Assembly (NCBI GenBank): GCA_023388335.1
Contig: JAEWGL010000213.1
Coordinates: 1 to 64,000 of the forward strand
Length of the DNA stretch: 64,000 nt
Direction of reading: 5' to 3'
Origin: Pseudomonadota bacterium
GTDB taxonomy: Bacteria > Pseudomonadota > Gammaproteobacteria > Pseudomonadales > Pseudomonadaceae
Of the stretch, positions 1 through 8,263 are shown piece after piece. The notes beneath the pieces are model-generated. The model worked only from the letters and a program-made list of their open reading frames with translations, did not search any database and was not told the DNA's origin. Both the position numbers and the translations under genes were made by a program. Numbering within the stretch: position 1 is the first letter of the stretch; each line of letters starts with the position of its first letter.

Positions 1-312
1 CTGCAGCACAGTGTCTACACCGTCAAGGTGCGCATCCTCGGCACCGATGGCCAGCCGCGCGCCGGCCTGCGCGACTTGAGCCTGCGCTACTTCCTGGCGC
101 CCTCGTCACTGGCCCGCAGCCTGCCGCTGGAAGAGCTCGGCGATGGCATCTACCAGGCCTCGCTGCAACTGGCCGAGGCTGGCGCCTGGTACCTGCACGT
201 ACAGGCGCCGTCGCTGGGCCGGCGTTTCGCCGAACAGAACTACACCAGCCTGCGTGTCCTGCCGGCCGCAGCGACCACTGCTTCCCAAGGGGAACCGAGG
301 AGTGTGCGATGA
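1..312 (+). CDS. C-terminal part of a periplasmic Ig-like domain protein (5' truncated)
   Basis: The reading frame is open from the first base to a TGA at 310-312, so only the last 103 residues are present. The visible part has beta-rich alternation and a phrase resembling FixH/YtkA-type Ig-like domains (GDGIYQASLQLAEAGAWYLHV). The stop overlaps the start of the downstream SCO gene (ATGA), so both belong to one operon. Upstream SCO neighbours often encode beta-propeller or copper-handling proteins, but the N-terminus lies outside the window and the full identity cannot be stated. Confidence 0.6.
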   Translation: MQHSVYTVKVRILGTDGQPRAGLRDLSLRYFLAPSSLARSLPLEELGDGIYQASLQLAEAGAWYLHVQAPSLGRRFAEQNYTSLRVLPAAATTASQGEPRSVR

Positions 313-998
313 ACGCCCTAGAACATGGCAAGCTGCTTGGCGTCAGCCTGCTGCTGGCGAGCAACCTGGCCCTGGCCCATGCCGGCCATGACCACGCCGC
401 CCATGCCCAGCAGCCGCCCGCCGCGCATCAGGAGAAGGCCACTGTGCGCTTTGCCGATGTCGCACTGCTCGACCAGGATGGCATGCCGGTACGCCTGGAG
501 AAGGACCTGGTGGGCGAGCGCCTGGTGGTCATGGGCTTCATCTACACCAGCTGCACCACGGTGTGCCCCGTTGTTTCCTCGATCATGGGCAAGGTCCAGC
601 AGCAGTTGGGCGGGCGTGTGGGTGATGAGGTGCAACTGGTGTCGATCAGCGTCGACCCGCAGCGCGACGATCCGAAACGTCTGCGGGGCTATGCCCGGGC
701 GTTCCAGCACGGGCCAGGCTGGAGCTGGTTGACCGGCACGCCCTATGCCATCACCGAGACGCTCAAGGGCCTGGGCAGCTTCAGTGCGGATCTTGGCCAG
801 CACCCGCCATTGATCCTCGTCGGCGATGGCCGTAGCGGCCACTGGACGCGCTACTACGGTTTCACCGATCCGGCGGTGCTGATCAGCGAGATCGACCGTC
901 TCAGCGCCCGTCGCGTGCAGGCCAAACACACCGCGATCGCCAAGACACCGGAGCACCATGCGGCCCACCAGGGCGCTCATCAGGAGGTACGGCCATGA
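309..998 (+). CDS. SCO1/SenC family protein
   Basis: This 229-residue protein starts with a signal-like hydrophobic stretch (about 8-24) followed by a His-rich segment (HAGHDHAAHA). It keeps the SCO copper/redox motif C82-TTV-C86 and a conserved-type His near 165. SCO proteins are periplasmic thioredoxin-fold proteins that deliver copper to cytochrome oxidase or act as thiol reductases. A GAGGAG ribosome site sits 7-12 bases before the ATG, and both ends overlap neighbours by 4 bases. The adjacent second SCO gene suggests a paired role in maturing a redox enzyme encoded upstream; that part is inference. Confidence 0.85.
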   Translation: MNALEHGKLLGVSLLLASNLALAHAGHDHAAHAQQPPAAHQEKATVRFADVALLDQDGMPVRLEKDLVGERLVVMGFIYTSCTTVCPVVSSIMGKVQQQLGGRVGDEVQLVSISVDPQRDDPKRLRGYARAFQHGPGWSWLTGTPYAITETLKGLGSFSADLGQHPPLILVGDGRSGHWTRYYGFTDPAVLISEIDRLSARRVQAKHTAIAKTPEHHAAHQGAHQEVRP

Positions 999-1660
999 GC
1001 AATCAATCCTCTCGCCGCCTAGGCATGCGCAGCCTCGACTGGCTGGCCCTGGCGGGCTGCCTGTGGATCTTCGCCTCGATGGCCCTGGCCCATGAAGGGC
1101 ATGCACCTGCCGGTGCGAAGGCTGACGCAACGCCCCCGCTGGCCGCCAGCAAGGGCGGCACCCGAAATCCGCAGGCCTGGTTCACCGACACCGTGCTCAA
1201 GGACCAGAACGGCCGCGAGCTGCGCTTCTACAGCGATGTGCTCAAGGACAAGGTGGTCATGCTCAACGTCATCTTCACCCACTGCAATGACGCCTGCCCG
1301 CTGATCACCCGCAAGCTGCGCGAGGTGCGTGACGCCATGGGCGAGGCGCTGGCCAGCCAGGTGACCTTCATTACGATCAGCAGCGACCCGCAGAACGACA
1401 CGCCCGAGGTGCTCAAGGCCTTTGCCCGCAAGCAAGGCGTGGATGGGCCGAACTGGCTGTTCCTTACCGGTGACAAGGCCCAGGTCGACCTGGTGCTCGG
1501 GCGGCTAGGGCACTTCCTGCCCAGCCCCGAGCAGCATTCGACCCAGCTGATTGCCGGTGACGTGGCGGGCAAGCGCTGGAGCAAGATCCGTCCGGATGCG
1601 CCGGCCGCGGCGATTGCCCAGCGCATGCAGCTGCTCGCTCAACCCCTGGCCGGGCGGTGA
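995..1660 (+). CDS. SCO1/SenC family protein (second copy)
   Basis: This 221-residue protein has an N-terminal membrane or signal segment (about 14-32), then HEGH and a thioredoxin-like fold carrying C97-NDA-C101 and H181, the three copper ligands expected in SCO proteins. It is clearly diverged from the preceding copy in the residues between the cysteines and in the tail. The ATG overlaps the previous stop by four bases and its own stop overlaps the next GTG, so translation is probably coupled. It probably handles copper or thiols in the periplasm. Confidence 0.85.
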   Translation: MSNQSSRRLGMRSLDWLALAGCLWIFASMALAHEGHAPAGAKADATPPLAASKGGTRNPQAWFTDTVLKDQNGRELRFYSDVLKDKVVMLNVIFTHCNDACPLITRKLREVRDAMGEALASQVTFITISSDPQNDTPEVLKAFARKQGVDGPNWLFLTGDKAQVDLVLGRLGHFLPSPEQHSTQLIAGDVAGKRWSKIRPDAPAAAIAQRMQLLAQPLAGR

Positions 1661-3207
1661 GCGCCATGCGCCGGCTGCTGGCATTGTGCCTGGGCATGAG
1701 CTTGAGCCTGAGCGGCCTGGTCGCCGCACTCGAGCTGACGCCGGCAGAACAGGCCGGCAAGCGCCTGTACCGCGAGGGGCTGTCGAGCAGCGATGCGCAG
1801 GTCATGGCGCGGGTCGGTGCCAGTGGCATGACGGTGCCGGCCAGCGTGCTGCCCTGCGCCAGTTGCCATGGCAACGACGGGCGTGGCCGGGCCGAGGGGG
1901 GTGTACGCCCGCCCGTGCTCGATTGGCAGCGCCTGGCCCTGGGGCAGGGCGAGCGCCAGGCCAACGGCCGCAGCTACCCGCCCTATGCCGACGCGAGCCT
2001 TGCCCGTGCCATCCAGCAAGGCCTTGACCCGGCTGGCAACCGGCTCGACCCGGCCATGCCACGCTTCGTCCTGAGCCTGGCCGACCAGCGCAACCTTACC
2101 GCCTACCTCAAGCGCCTGGGCGAGGAGCGTGACCCGGGTGTCGAGGAGGGTACCTTGCGCCTGGGTACCCTGCTGCCGAGCCAGGGACCGCTGGCCGCCG
2201 CCGCGCGCGTGGTGCGCGCGGTGCTGGAGGATGGCATCGAACAGCTCAACCAGCAGGGGGGCATCCACGGCCGCCGGCTGCAGCTGGTGGTGCTCGATCC
2301 CGGCGTCGATACGGCCAGTGCCGAGCAGGCTTTGGCGCGCCTGCTAGGCCAAGAGCAGGTCTTCGCCTTGTTGTCGCCCTTGGTGCCGATGCTCGACGCG
2401 CGGCTGGGTGCCCTGCTGGAGCAGGCCGGGGTGCCGCTGATCGGCAGCGCCCCACGCGGCTCAGGCAGCGTCCAGCTGTTTGACCCCATGCCCGGCCTGC
2501 GCGATCAACTGCTAAGCCTGGCCAGCTATGCACGCCAGGCGCTGCGCTTGAAACCGGGCGCGGTGCGCGTGATCTACGCCGGGGACGACCAGGCCGCCGA
2601 GGCTCAAGCCTTGCAGCAGCGCCTGCAGCAGTCAGGCTGGACGCCGCCGCCGATCCAGGCCTACGCAGGCCAGGTGGTGGAGGGCGAGGCGCTGTTCTTC
2701 CTCGGCCGTGGGCAGGCCTTCGCGCAGATGAGTGGCCAATTGCAGGCGGCGGGTCGCACACCCTACCTGTTCGCAGCGTCCAGCCAGGTCGCGAGCGAAC
2801 TGTCGGCGCTGGGCCCGGCCTGGTCGGAGCGAGTGTTTCTGGCCTATCCGTTCATTCCAAGCGATTGGAGCGAGCAGGGCCGCGCGGCGATGACGGCTCT
2901 GCAGCGGCGCCAGGGTCTGGATGGGCGCCAGGCGTCACTACAAGTGGCCACCTGGTGCGCCTTGCGGTTGCTCAGCGAAGCCTTGCGACAGGTCGGCCGC
3001 GATGCCAACCGCGAGCAGCTGGTGCGCGCCCTTGAAGGCCTGCATGATGTGGACACCGGCTTGACCCCGGCGCTGGGTTTCGGTCCCGGCCGCCGCCAGG
3101 GCCTGGCCGGCGCTCATGTGGTCAGCGTGGTCATGCGCGGGCCGCAATTGTCTTCACTGCACTTTCGCGCTGTGGCACCGTACCGGCCGGTGCCGGATAT
3201 CCATTGA
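1657..3207 (+). CDS. cytochrome c fused to a periplasmic branched-chain-type binding domain
   Basis: The 516-residue product has a signal peptide, then one haem-c motif CASCH (67-71) in a small cytochrome c domain (about 27-150). A second, longer domain (about 160-500) reads as a type I periplasmic binding fold: it opens with LRLGTLLPSQGPLAAAARVV and continues with GGIHGRRLQLVVLDPG, as in Leu/Ile/Val-binding proteins. A GTG at 1657 overlaps the SCO stop; an ATG at 1666 is an alternative. The pairing of haem and ligand-binding domains suggests a periplasmic electron carrier with a small-molecule sensor or docking part, but no function is established here. Confidence 0.8.
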   Translation: MSAMRRLLALCLGMSLSLSGLVAALELTPAEQAGKRLYREGLSSSDAQVMARVGASGMTVPASVLPCASCHGNDGRGRAEGGVRPPVLDWQRLALGQGERQANGRSYPPYADASLARAIQQGLDPAGNRLDPAMPRFVLSLADQRNLTAYLKRLGEERDPGVEEGTLRLGTLLPSQGPLAAAARVVRAVLEDGIEQLNQQGGIHGRRLQLVVLDPGVDTASAEQALARLLGQEQVFALLSPLVPMLDARLGALLEQAGVPLIGSAPRGSGSVQLFDPMPGLRDQLLSLASYARQALRLKPGAVRVIYAGDDQAAEAQALQQRLQQSGWTPPPIQAYAGQVVEGEALFFLGRGQAFAQMSGQLQAAGRTPYLFAASSQVASELSALGPAWSERVFLAYPFIPSDWSEQGRAAMTALQRRQGLDGRQASLQVATWCALRLLSEALRQVGRDANREQLVRALEGLHDVDTGLTPALGFGPGRRQGLAGAHVVSVVMRGPQLSSLHFRAVAPYRPVPDIH

Positions 3208-3219
3208 TCGGAGATCGCC

Positions 3220-3867
3220 ATGCCTGTTCTGCTGCTGTGCCTGTTGCTGGGTCTTGCGCCGCTGTCCTGGGCGGATGAGGTGCCGGCCGCCGCCCGTGTC
3301 AATGGCGTGGATATCAGTGTCCTGCGCCTGGAACGCTATTTCTCAGACTACCTGCAAGCCCAGGGCCGCGCGGTAAGCAGCATCCGCAGCCCAACGCTGT
3401 ACCGGCGCCTGCGCGAGCAGGCGCTCGATGAGTTGATCGACAAGGAACTGCTGTGGCAGGAGGCCCAGCGCCGCGGCGTGCAAGTCAACGAAGTCGAAGT
3501 GTCGGCCCACCTGAACGACGTGGAGAAGGCCTTTGGCAACCCTGAGACCTTCGAACGGCGCCTGGCCGAGGCTGGTTTCGATCGTCAAGGCTTTGCCGAC
3601 TACACTCGTCACGAAATGGCTGCCCAGCAGGTGTTTGCCGAATTGACCGAGGTCCCGGCACCCACCGACGCCCAGGTCCAAGCGTTCTATGAGGTCAATC
3701 GCGAAAGCCTGCGCGCTGAAGAGAACCAAAGTGATAATGCTTTGGTCATAAGGCCAGAGGACCTGGCATTGGCCAGAGTGGCGCTCACTGGTCAGTTGCA
3801 GGCCCAGGCGCGGCAGGCGGTGCGCCAGCAGTTGCGCGAGGCGGCGCAGGTGCAGGTGGCCCAGTGA
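3220..3867 (+). CDS. SurA-N-like periplasmic chaperone without rotamase domain
   Basis: The 215-residue protein has a cleavable signal peptide (about 1-19) and a helical region matching SurA/PpiD N-terminal chaperone domains: VNGVDIS near the start, then helices with LDELIDKELLWQEAQRRGV and a NDVEKAFGN segment. After FYEVNRESLRAEE, where a parvulin domain normally follows, the protein instead ends within about 50 residues with no rotamase motif. It is 13 bases after the cytochrome fusion gene and is probably the last gene of that operon. It could be a dedicated chaperone for a secreted partner. Confidence 0.7.
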   Translation: MPVLLLCLLLGLAPLSWADEVPAAARVNGVDISVLRLERYFSDYLQAQGRAVSSIRSPTLYRRLREQALDELIDKELLWQEAQRRGVQVNEVEVSAHLNDVEKAFGNPETFERRLAEAGFDRQGFADYTRHEMAAQQVFAELTEVPAPTDAQVQAFYEVNRESLRAEENQSDNALVIRPEDLALARVALTGQLQAQARQAVRQQLREAAQVQVAQ

Positions 3868-4052
3868 AGCCGCTGGCGCAGTGAGGTGGGGAGCAAGGGC
3901 CTGTAGAGCGGTCGACTTTCCCCACAGTTGGGCCCAAGTCTAGGGGCACAATGCCATCACTGTCCCCGGGTTTGGGGCAGGGGTATTTATGAAATCTGGG
4001 GCAACTTAGCAAAATCAATGACCTACAGTGGCGAAACATGAGACCTCAAGCC

Positions 4053-4069
4053 TGGCACGAAGTCTGCGT
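4053..4069 (+). promoter_or_regulatory. candidate sigma-54 (-24/-12) promoter
   Basis: The sequence CTGGCACG-AAGT-CTGCG matches the RpoN consensus YTGGCACGrNNNTTGCW at all but two positions. The invariant GG (4055-4056) and GC (4067-4068) are exactly 12 bases apart. It lies about 60 bases before the TTG start of the receiver gene and in the 262-base gap after the preceding operon, so it would drive the secretion/curli operon. No enhancer-binding-protein gene is visible next to it. Confidence 0.6.
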
Positions 4070-4129
4070 AAGCCTTATCGAGGCCGCACTTCGTGGACCG
4101 GGCAACCGGGCAGTTCCTAGGAGTCGACC

Positions 4130-4660
4130 TTGAACAAAGTATTGGTAATCGATGACGAGCAGACCCTCGCGCAGAACCTGCAGGCTTACCTGCAGACGCA
4201 AGGCCTGGACGTCCATGTTGCCCATGACGGTGCCAGCGGTATCGAACTCGCTGCAAGCCTGGCGCCCGATGTGATAGTGCTCGATTTCCGTTTGCCCGAT
4301 ATGGAGGGGTTTCAGGTTCTGCAAGCTGTGCGCAAGAACAGGGACTGTCATTTCGTGCTGATCACCGGCCACCCGACCGCTGAGGTCCGTGAGCGGGCCG
4401 CTGAGCTGAGGGTCACGCATGTCCTGTTCAAGCCGTTCCCCTTGGCGGAACTGGCGCGCGTCATCTTCGACCTGATGGGCATCGAGCGCCAGCGCAGGGC
4501 CACGGACACGCCGGCAGAGGGTTTCGTCGAACGACGCCAGTCGAGAAACGAAGCGTTCCCCCTGCAGTTGTACGATGGCAGCTGGGTGCTGGCCGACCGC
4601 CGCCGCAATGGCGCGAAGCCCCCCGGACCTGACGACGACCAATTGCTCACCGGGGAATAA
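4130..4660 (+). CDS. orphan response-regulator receiver protein
   Basis: A 176-residue protein with an N-terminal receiver domain: acidic pair in VIDDEQ, phospho-acceptor Asp in VIVLDFRLPD, Thr in LITGH and Lys in LFKPF. The last 55 residues are polar and show no recognisable DNA-binding or enzymatic domain. The start is TTG, supported by TAGGAG at 4118-4123 and by immediate homology to receiver N-termini (MNKVLVIDDE). No histidine kinase is adjacent. As first gene of the secretion/curli operon it may regulate assembly by protein contact. Confidence 0.85.
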   Translation: MNKVLVIDDEQTLAQNLQAYLQTQGLDVHVAHDGASGIELAASLAPDVIVLDFRLPDMEGFQVLQAVRKNRDCHFVLITGHPTAEVRERAAELRVTHVLFKPFPLAELARVIFDLMGIERQRRATDTPAEGFVERRQSRNEAFPLQLYDGSWVLADRRRNGAKPPGPDDDQLLTGE

Positions 4661-4696
4661 AGGCGCCCGCAGCCACCCCGGCTCCCACCGAGCTCT

Positions 4697-4727
4697 CCTG
4701 CGACGCGCCCCCGAGCGGAGTCGCAGG
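4697..4727 (+). promoter_or_regulatory. stem-loop covering the ribosome site of the gspE-like gene
   Basis: Arms CCTGCGAC (4697-4704) and GTCGCAGG (4720-4727) are perfectly complementary around a 15-base loop. The 3' arm ends two bases before the ATG at 4730 and includes or abuts the likely Shine-Dalgarno GGAG. This could lower translation of the ATPase. It is a sequence observation; folding was not computed. Confidence 0.4.
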
Positions 4728-4729
4728 TC

Positions 4730-6418
4730 ATGTCACCAGCCATTGAGCATCTGCAGACACAACAGCACCCCGGCTACCCACGGGAACTGCTGAGCCAGGC
4801 CCGCAGCCAGGTCGGCGACGAACGCCTGATCACCTGCCTGGAACGCCTGTCCAACGACATTCCCGCCGCCTTTACCCAACGCCTGGGCGCCACCCTGCAC
4901 TACCCCGTGCTCGACACCCAGGCCCTGTTTGCCAGCACCCCCCTGTTCCAGCGGGTCAGCCTGGCTCAGTGCCTGAAGCGCGAGTTCATCCTGGTGGAGC
5001 AGGGCGGCCAGGTGTGCGGCGTGTTCGCCGATCCGTTCGACAGTGCCCGCCTGGCCTGGGTCGACGAGTGCTTGCAGGGCGCGCCGCTGTACCTGGTGCA
5101 TGCCGCTGACCTGGCGGCCTACCTTGCCCGTCACGAGGAAAGCTTCCACGCCGTCGACTCGCTGGACGGCGATGCCGAAGCCGGTATCGAGGTCGATCAC
5201 CTGCAAAGCCTGTCGCTGGCCAGCATCAGCGAAGACCAGAGCCGGGTCGTCAAGCTGGTCAACTCGACCCTTTACGATGCCTTGAAGATGCACGCCAGCG
5301 ACATCCACCTGGGCATGACCGGCAGCGGCCTGGTGATCAAGTACCGCATCGATGGTGTGCTCAACAGCGCTGGCAAGGCCAGCGGCAGCGCTTTTGCCGA
5401 CCAAGTGATCTCGCGCATCAAGGTCATGGCCGAACTGGATATCGGTGAGAAGCGCGTGCCCCAGGATGGCCGCTTCAAGGTCGCCATCAGCAATCGCCAG
5501 ATCGACTTTCGCGTGTCGATCATGCCGAGCATCTTCGGCGAGGATGCGGTGCTGCGGGTGCTCGACAAGCAGGACCTGTCCGACCGTGTCAGCGGCGTGC
5601 AACTGCAGGCCCTGGGCTTCGAAGAGCACACCCTGCGCAGCCTGCGCCGGCTGGCGGCAGAACCCTACGGCATGATCCTGGTCACCGGTCCCACCGGCAG
5701 CGGCAAGACCACCACCCTTTACGCCATGATCAGCGAGATCAACCACGGCGTGGACAAGATCGTCACCATCGAGGACCCGGTCGAATACCAGCTGCCCGGC
5801 GTGCTGCAGATCCCGGTCAACGAAAAGAAAGGACTGACCTTCGCCCGCGGCCTGCGCTCGATCCTGCGCCACGACCCGGACAAGATCATGGTCGGCGAGA
5901 TCCGTGACCCCGATACCGCGCAGATTGCCGTGCAATCGGCGCTGACCGGGCACCTGGTATTCACCACCATCCACGCCAACAACGTGTTCGACGTTATCGG
6001 CCGCTTCAGTCAGATGCAGGTCGACCCCTACAGCTTCGTCTCGGCGCTCAATGCGGTGCTGGCCCAGCGCCTGATCCGGCTGGCCTGTGCGCACTGCGCC
6101 ACGGCGTGCGAGCCCGATGAACAAACCCTGGCGGCCTCGGCCCTGACCCCGGAGGCGGTGAGCGGCTGGCGCTTCGTCCGGGCCCAGGGCTGCGGCCAAT
6201 GCCGCGGCAGTGGCTACCGCGGCCGCACGGCGATCGCCGAGCTGCTGCAACTGGACGATGACCTGCGCCAGATGATTGTCGAGCGCCGCCCCCTGGCGCA
6301 GATCAAGACGCTGGCGTGCCAGCGCGGCCTGCGCCTGCTGCGCAGCTCGGCGCTGGACCTGGTCCGTGAGGGCCGCACAACTCTAGAGGAGATCAACCGT
6401 GTCACATTTATTGCCTGA
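4730..6418 (+). CDS. gspE: GspE/PilB-family assembly ATPase
   Basis: The 562-residue protein has the MshE/GspE N-terminal domain (about 1-140) and a full secretion ATPase core. Visible motifs are Walker A GPTGSGKTT (320-328), Asp box TIEDPVEYQ (346-354), Walker B DKIMVGEIRD (384-393) and His box LTGHLVFTTIHAN (405-417). It also has a zinc-type cysteine group (C453, C456, C460, C488, C491). Such hexameric ATPases act at the cytoplasmic face and power pseudopilus or pilus extension. The 3' end overlaps the next gene by 20 bases. No GspF/PilC partner is encoded nearby, which is unusual. Confidence 0.9.
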   Translation: MSPAIEHLQTQQHPGYPRELLSQARSQVGDERLITCLERLSNDIPAAFTQRLGATLHYPVLDTQALFASTPLFQRVSLAQCLKREFILVEQGGQVCGVFADPFDSARLAWVDECLQGAPLYLVHAADLAAYLARHEESFHAVDSLDGDAEAGIEVDHLQSLSLASISEDQSRVVKLVNSTLYDALKMHASDIHLGMTGSGLVIKYRIDGVLNSAGKASGSAFADQVISRIKVMAELDIGEKRVPQDGRFKVAISNRQIDFRVSIMPSIFGEDAVLRVLDKQDLSDRVSGVQLQALGFEEHTLRSLRRLAAEPYGMILVTGPTGSGKTTTLYAMISEINHGVDKIVTIEDPVEYQLPGVLQIPVNEKKGLTFARGLRSILRHDPDKIMVGEIRDPDTAQIAVQSALTGHLVFTTIHANNVFDVIGRFSQMQVDPYSFVSALNAVLAQRLIRLACAHCATACEPDEQTLAASALTPEAVSGWRFVRAQGCGQCRGSGYRGRTAIAELLQLDDDLRQMIVERRPLAQIKTLACQRGLRLLRSSALDLVREGRTTLEEINRVTFIA

Positions 6419-7181
6419 ACGGTATTGCGCCATATTCGGCGCTGACGGTGTCGGCCTGGGCCGTTGGCACGGCCGCGAACATCAATGGCTAGGCAGCCGC
6501 GCATTCGCCTGCGACGCCGATCAGCCCGCCTGGGAGCCAGCCTTGGCCACCCTGGGCCAGCTGCTGGGCGAGCACGCCACCGGCGGTGGTCAACTGCGCG
6601 TGCTGCTGTCAGCCCGTTACAGCCGCTTCTGCCTGGTGCCGTGGAGCGACGCCATCGGCCATCCTGACGAACTGCAAGGCTATGCCCGAGCCTGCTTCGA
6701 GAACCTCTATGGCCAGCCGCTGGACGATTGGCAGATCATCCTGTCGCCAGAACCCGCCGGCACTGCACGCATCGCCACGGCGCTGCCGCTGGCCGTGCTC
6801 CAGGGCCTGCAGGCCCTGAGCGAGCAAGCCCGGCTCAACCTGCGTTCGGTGCAGCCCTACTTGATGGCGGCCTACAACCGCTGTTCGGCCCAGCTGGGGC
6901 AGAGCGATTTTCTCTTCGTCCTCGCCGAACCGCGGCGCAGCGTGCTGTTGTTGGCTGCCGGCGGTGCCTGGCAACAGGTACTGACCCAGGGCTGCGCCGA
7001 CAACGACCAGGCCCTGCAGGCGCTGATCGAGCGCACGTGCGAATTGTACGGGGAACATCTGCCGCGGGTGTTCCTGCACGCCCCGGGGCGTCAGGACATG
7101 CCGGCCATACCGGCCGTGCGCCTGTGCCCCCTGGCCGGCGATGCCGACCCGCTGTGCGCCATGTGGCGAGCGGTGGCTTGA
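6399..7181 (+). CDS. PilM/GspL-cytoplasmic-like assembly protein
   Basis: A 260-residue soluble protein that overlaps the ATPase gene by 20 bases; the GTG start is preceded by AGAGGAG. The order ATPase, this gene, then three small proteins with PilN, PilO and PilP layouts identifies it as the PilM-like (or MshI/GspL cytoplasmic) actin-fold component. Sequence support is weak: there is no transmembrane segment and the fold is inferred from position and from the alternating strand/helix pattern. Its expected role is linking the ATPase to the PilN-like membrane protein. Confidence 0.6.
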   Translation: MSHLLPERYCAIFGADGVGLGRWHGREHQWLGSRAFACDADQPAWEPALATLGQLLGEHATGGGQLRVLLSARYSRFCLVPWSDAIGHPDELQGYARACFENLYGQPLDDWQIILSPEPAGTARIATALPLAVLQGLQALSEQARLNLRSVQPYLMAAYNRCSAQLGQSDFLFVLAEPRRSVLLLAAGGAWQQVLTQGCADNDQALQALIERTCELYGEHLPRVFLHAPGRQDMPAIPAVRLCPLAGDADPLCAMWRAVA

Positions 7182-7182
7182 G

Positions 7183-7725
7183 ATGCACCGCCTCGAACTG
7201 GAATTCCTGCCCCGGCGCAATGGCCCGCTGGCCTGGTCACTGCTCGCTCTTGGTCTGGGTATGTTACTGGCGTTGCTGCTCGCCCAGCAGCTGTGGCAGG
7301 CCGAGCAGGCCGCGCTGGAGGCACAGGTACTGGGCCTGGAACAGCAATTGGGCCGGCGCCCGCTCAGTGCCGCGCCGCAGAACAGCGCCGCCAGCCGCGA
7401 GCAGGCCGAACGCCTGGCGCAGATGCGCATCGTCTCGCAACAGTTGCAACGGCCTTGGGAGCAGCTGTTCAGCATGCTCGAAGGCTTGCCTCAGGACGAC
7501 GTTGCACTGCTGACCCTGACCCCGGACGCGCGCAAGGGCCAGGTGCGCATCAGTGCCGAGGCGCGCGATCTGGAAGCCATGCTGCAGTTCCACAAACGCC
7601 TGGAAAGCAGTGCCGAGCTACGCGATGTGTCGCTGCTCAACCACGAGATCATCGCCAGGCAGGCCGAGCATCCGGTGCAGTTCAACCTGTCCGCCACCTG
7701 GGAGACCGGCAATGCGCATCCCTAG
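7183..7725 (+). CDS. PilN-like inner-membrane assembly protein
   Basis: A 180-residue protein with a short cytoplasmic start (MHRLELEFLPRR), one strong transmembrane helix (about 16-36) and a periplasmic coiled-coil plus ferredoxin-like region, the layout of PilN/GspL C-terminal parts. The ATG lies one base after the preceding TGA; a longer upstream extension would put charged residues into the neighbour and was not chosen. The periplasmic phrase QLFSMLEGLPQDDVALLTL fits PilN (Fimbrial assembly) proteins. Confidence 0.7.
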   Translation: MHRLELEFLPRRNGPLAWSLLALGLGMLLALLLAQQLWQAEQAALEAQVLGLEQQLGRRPLSAAPQNSAASREQAERLAQMRIVSQQLQRPWEQLFSMLEGLPQDDVALLTLTPDARKGQVRISAEARDLEAMLQFHKRLESSAELRDVSLLNHEIIARQAEHPVQFNLSATWETGNAHP

Positions 7726-8263
7726 CCTGATTGTCCATGAACAGCTTCGCAGGCTCGGCCGCGTAGGCCTGGGGGCCGTGCTGGTGCTGCTGCTGGCGCT
7801 GCTGGTGGGGTTGTTCGCCGTGCTGCCGCAGTGGCAGCAGGTGCGCCAGCTGCGCGCCGCCGAGGCCGACGCCAGCGCGCAGGTCCAGCGCCTGCTGCGT
7901 GGCGAGCTGAAGGTCGCGATCAAGCCCGAGCAGCAGGCCCTGGACAGTCTGCGCGAGCAATTGCCCGACCAGCCCCAAGCCAGCGAGCTGATCGATCGGC
8001 TGTACCGCCTGGCCCGGGCCGAACGCATCAGCCTGGCCCGCGGCGAGTACGCCTTGGGCGTCGATCCCAAGACCCATTTGGCGCGCTACCAGATCCTCCT
8101 GCCGGTGCGCGGCAGTTATCCGCAGATCCGCGGTTTCCTCCAGGCTTTGCTTGGCCAACTGCCGACCTTGGTGCTCGAGGACCTGGAACTGCAACGCAAA
8201 CGTATCGGCGACGACGAGCTCAGTGGCCGCCTGCGCATGACCCTTTACCTGTCGAGGTCGTGA
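7712..8263 (+). CDS. PilO-like inner-membrane assembly protein
   Basis: A 183-residue protein that overlaps the PilN-like gene by 14 bases. It has one transmembrane helix (about 18-38), a coiled-coil (about 40-90) and a C-terminal ferredoxin-like domain ending in LVLEDLELQRKR, as in PilO/GspM. PilN and PilO homologues form a heterodimer that aligns the inner-membrane complex with the secretin. Start choice follows the ATG with the hydrophobic helix placed near the N-terminus. Confidence 0.7.
   Translation: MRIPSLIVHEQLRRLGRVGLGAVLVLLLALLVGLFAVLPQWQQVRQLRAAEADASAQVQRLLRGELKVAIKPEQQALDSLREQLPDQPQASELIDRLYRLARAERISLARGEYALGVDPKTHLARYQILLPVRGSYPQIRGFLQALLGQLPTLVLEDLELQRKRIGDDELSGRLRMTLYLSRS

Noticed and set aside
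3868..4129. A small RNA gene between the SurA-N-like gene and the receiver gene
   Set aside because: No terminator-like hairpin with T-run or promoter other than the sigma-54 site; the gap is better explained as the promoter region.
4733..6250. 505-codon open frame on the minus strand opposite the GspE-like ATPase
   Set aside because: Shadow frame; the ATPase has all catalytic boxes and a correct start.
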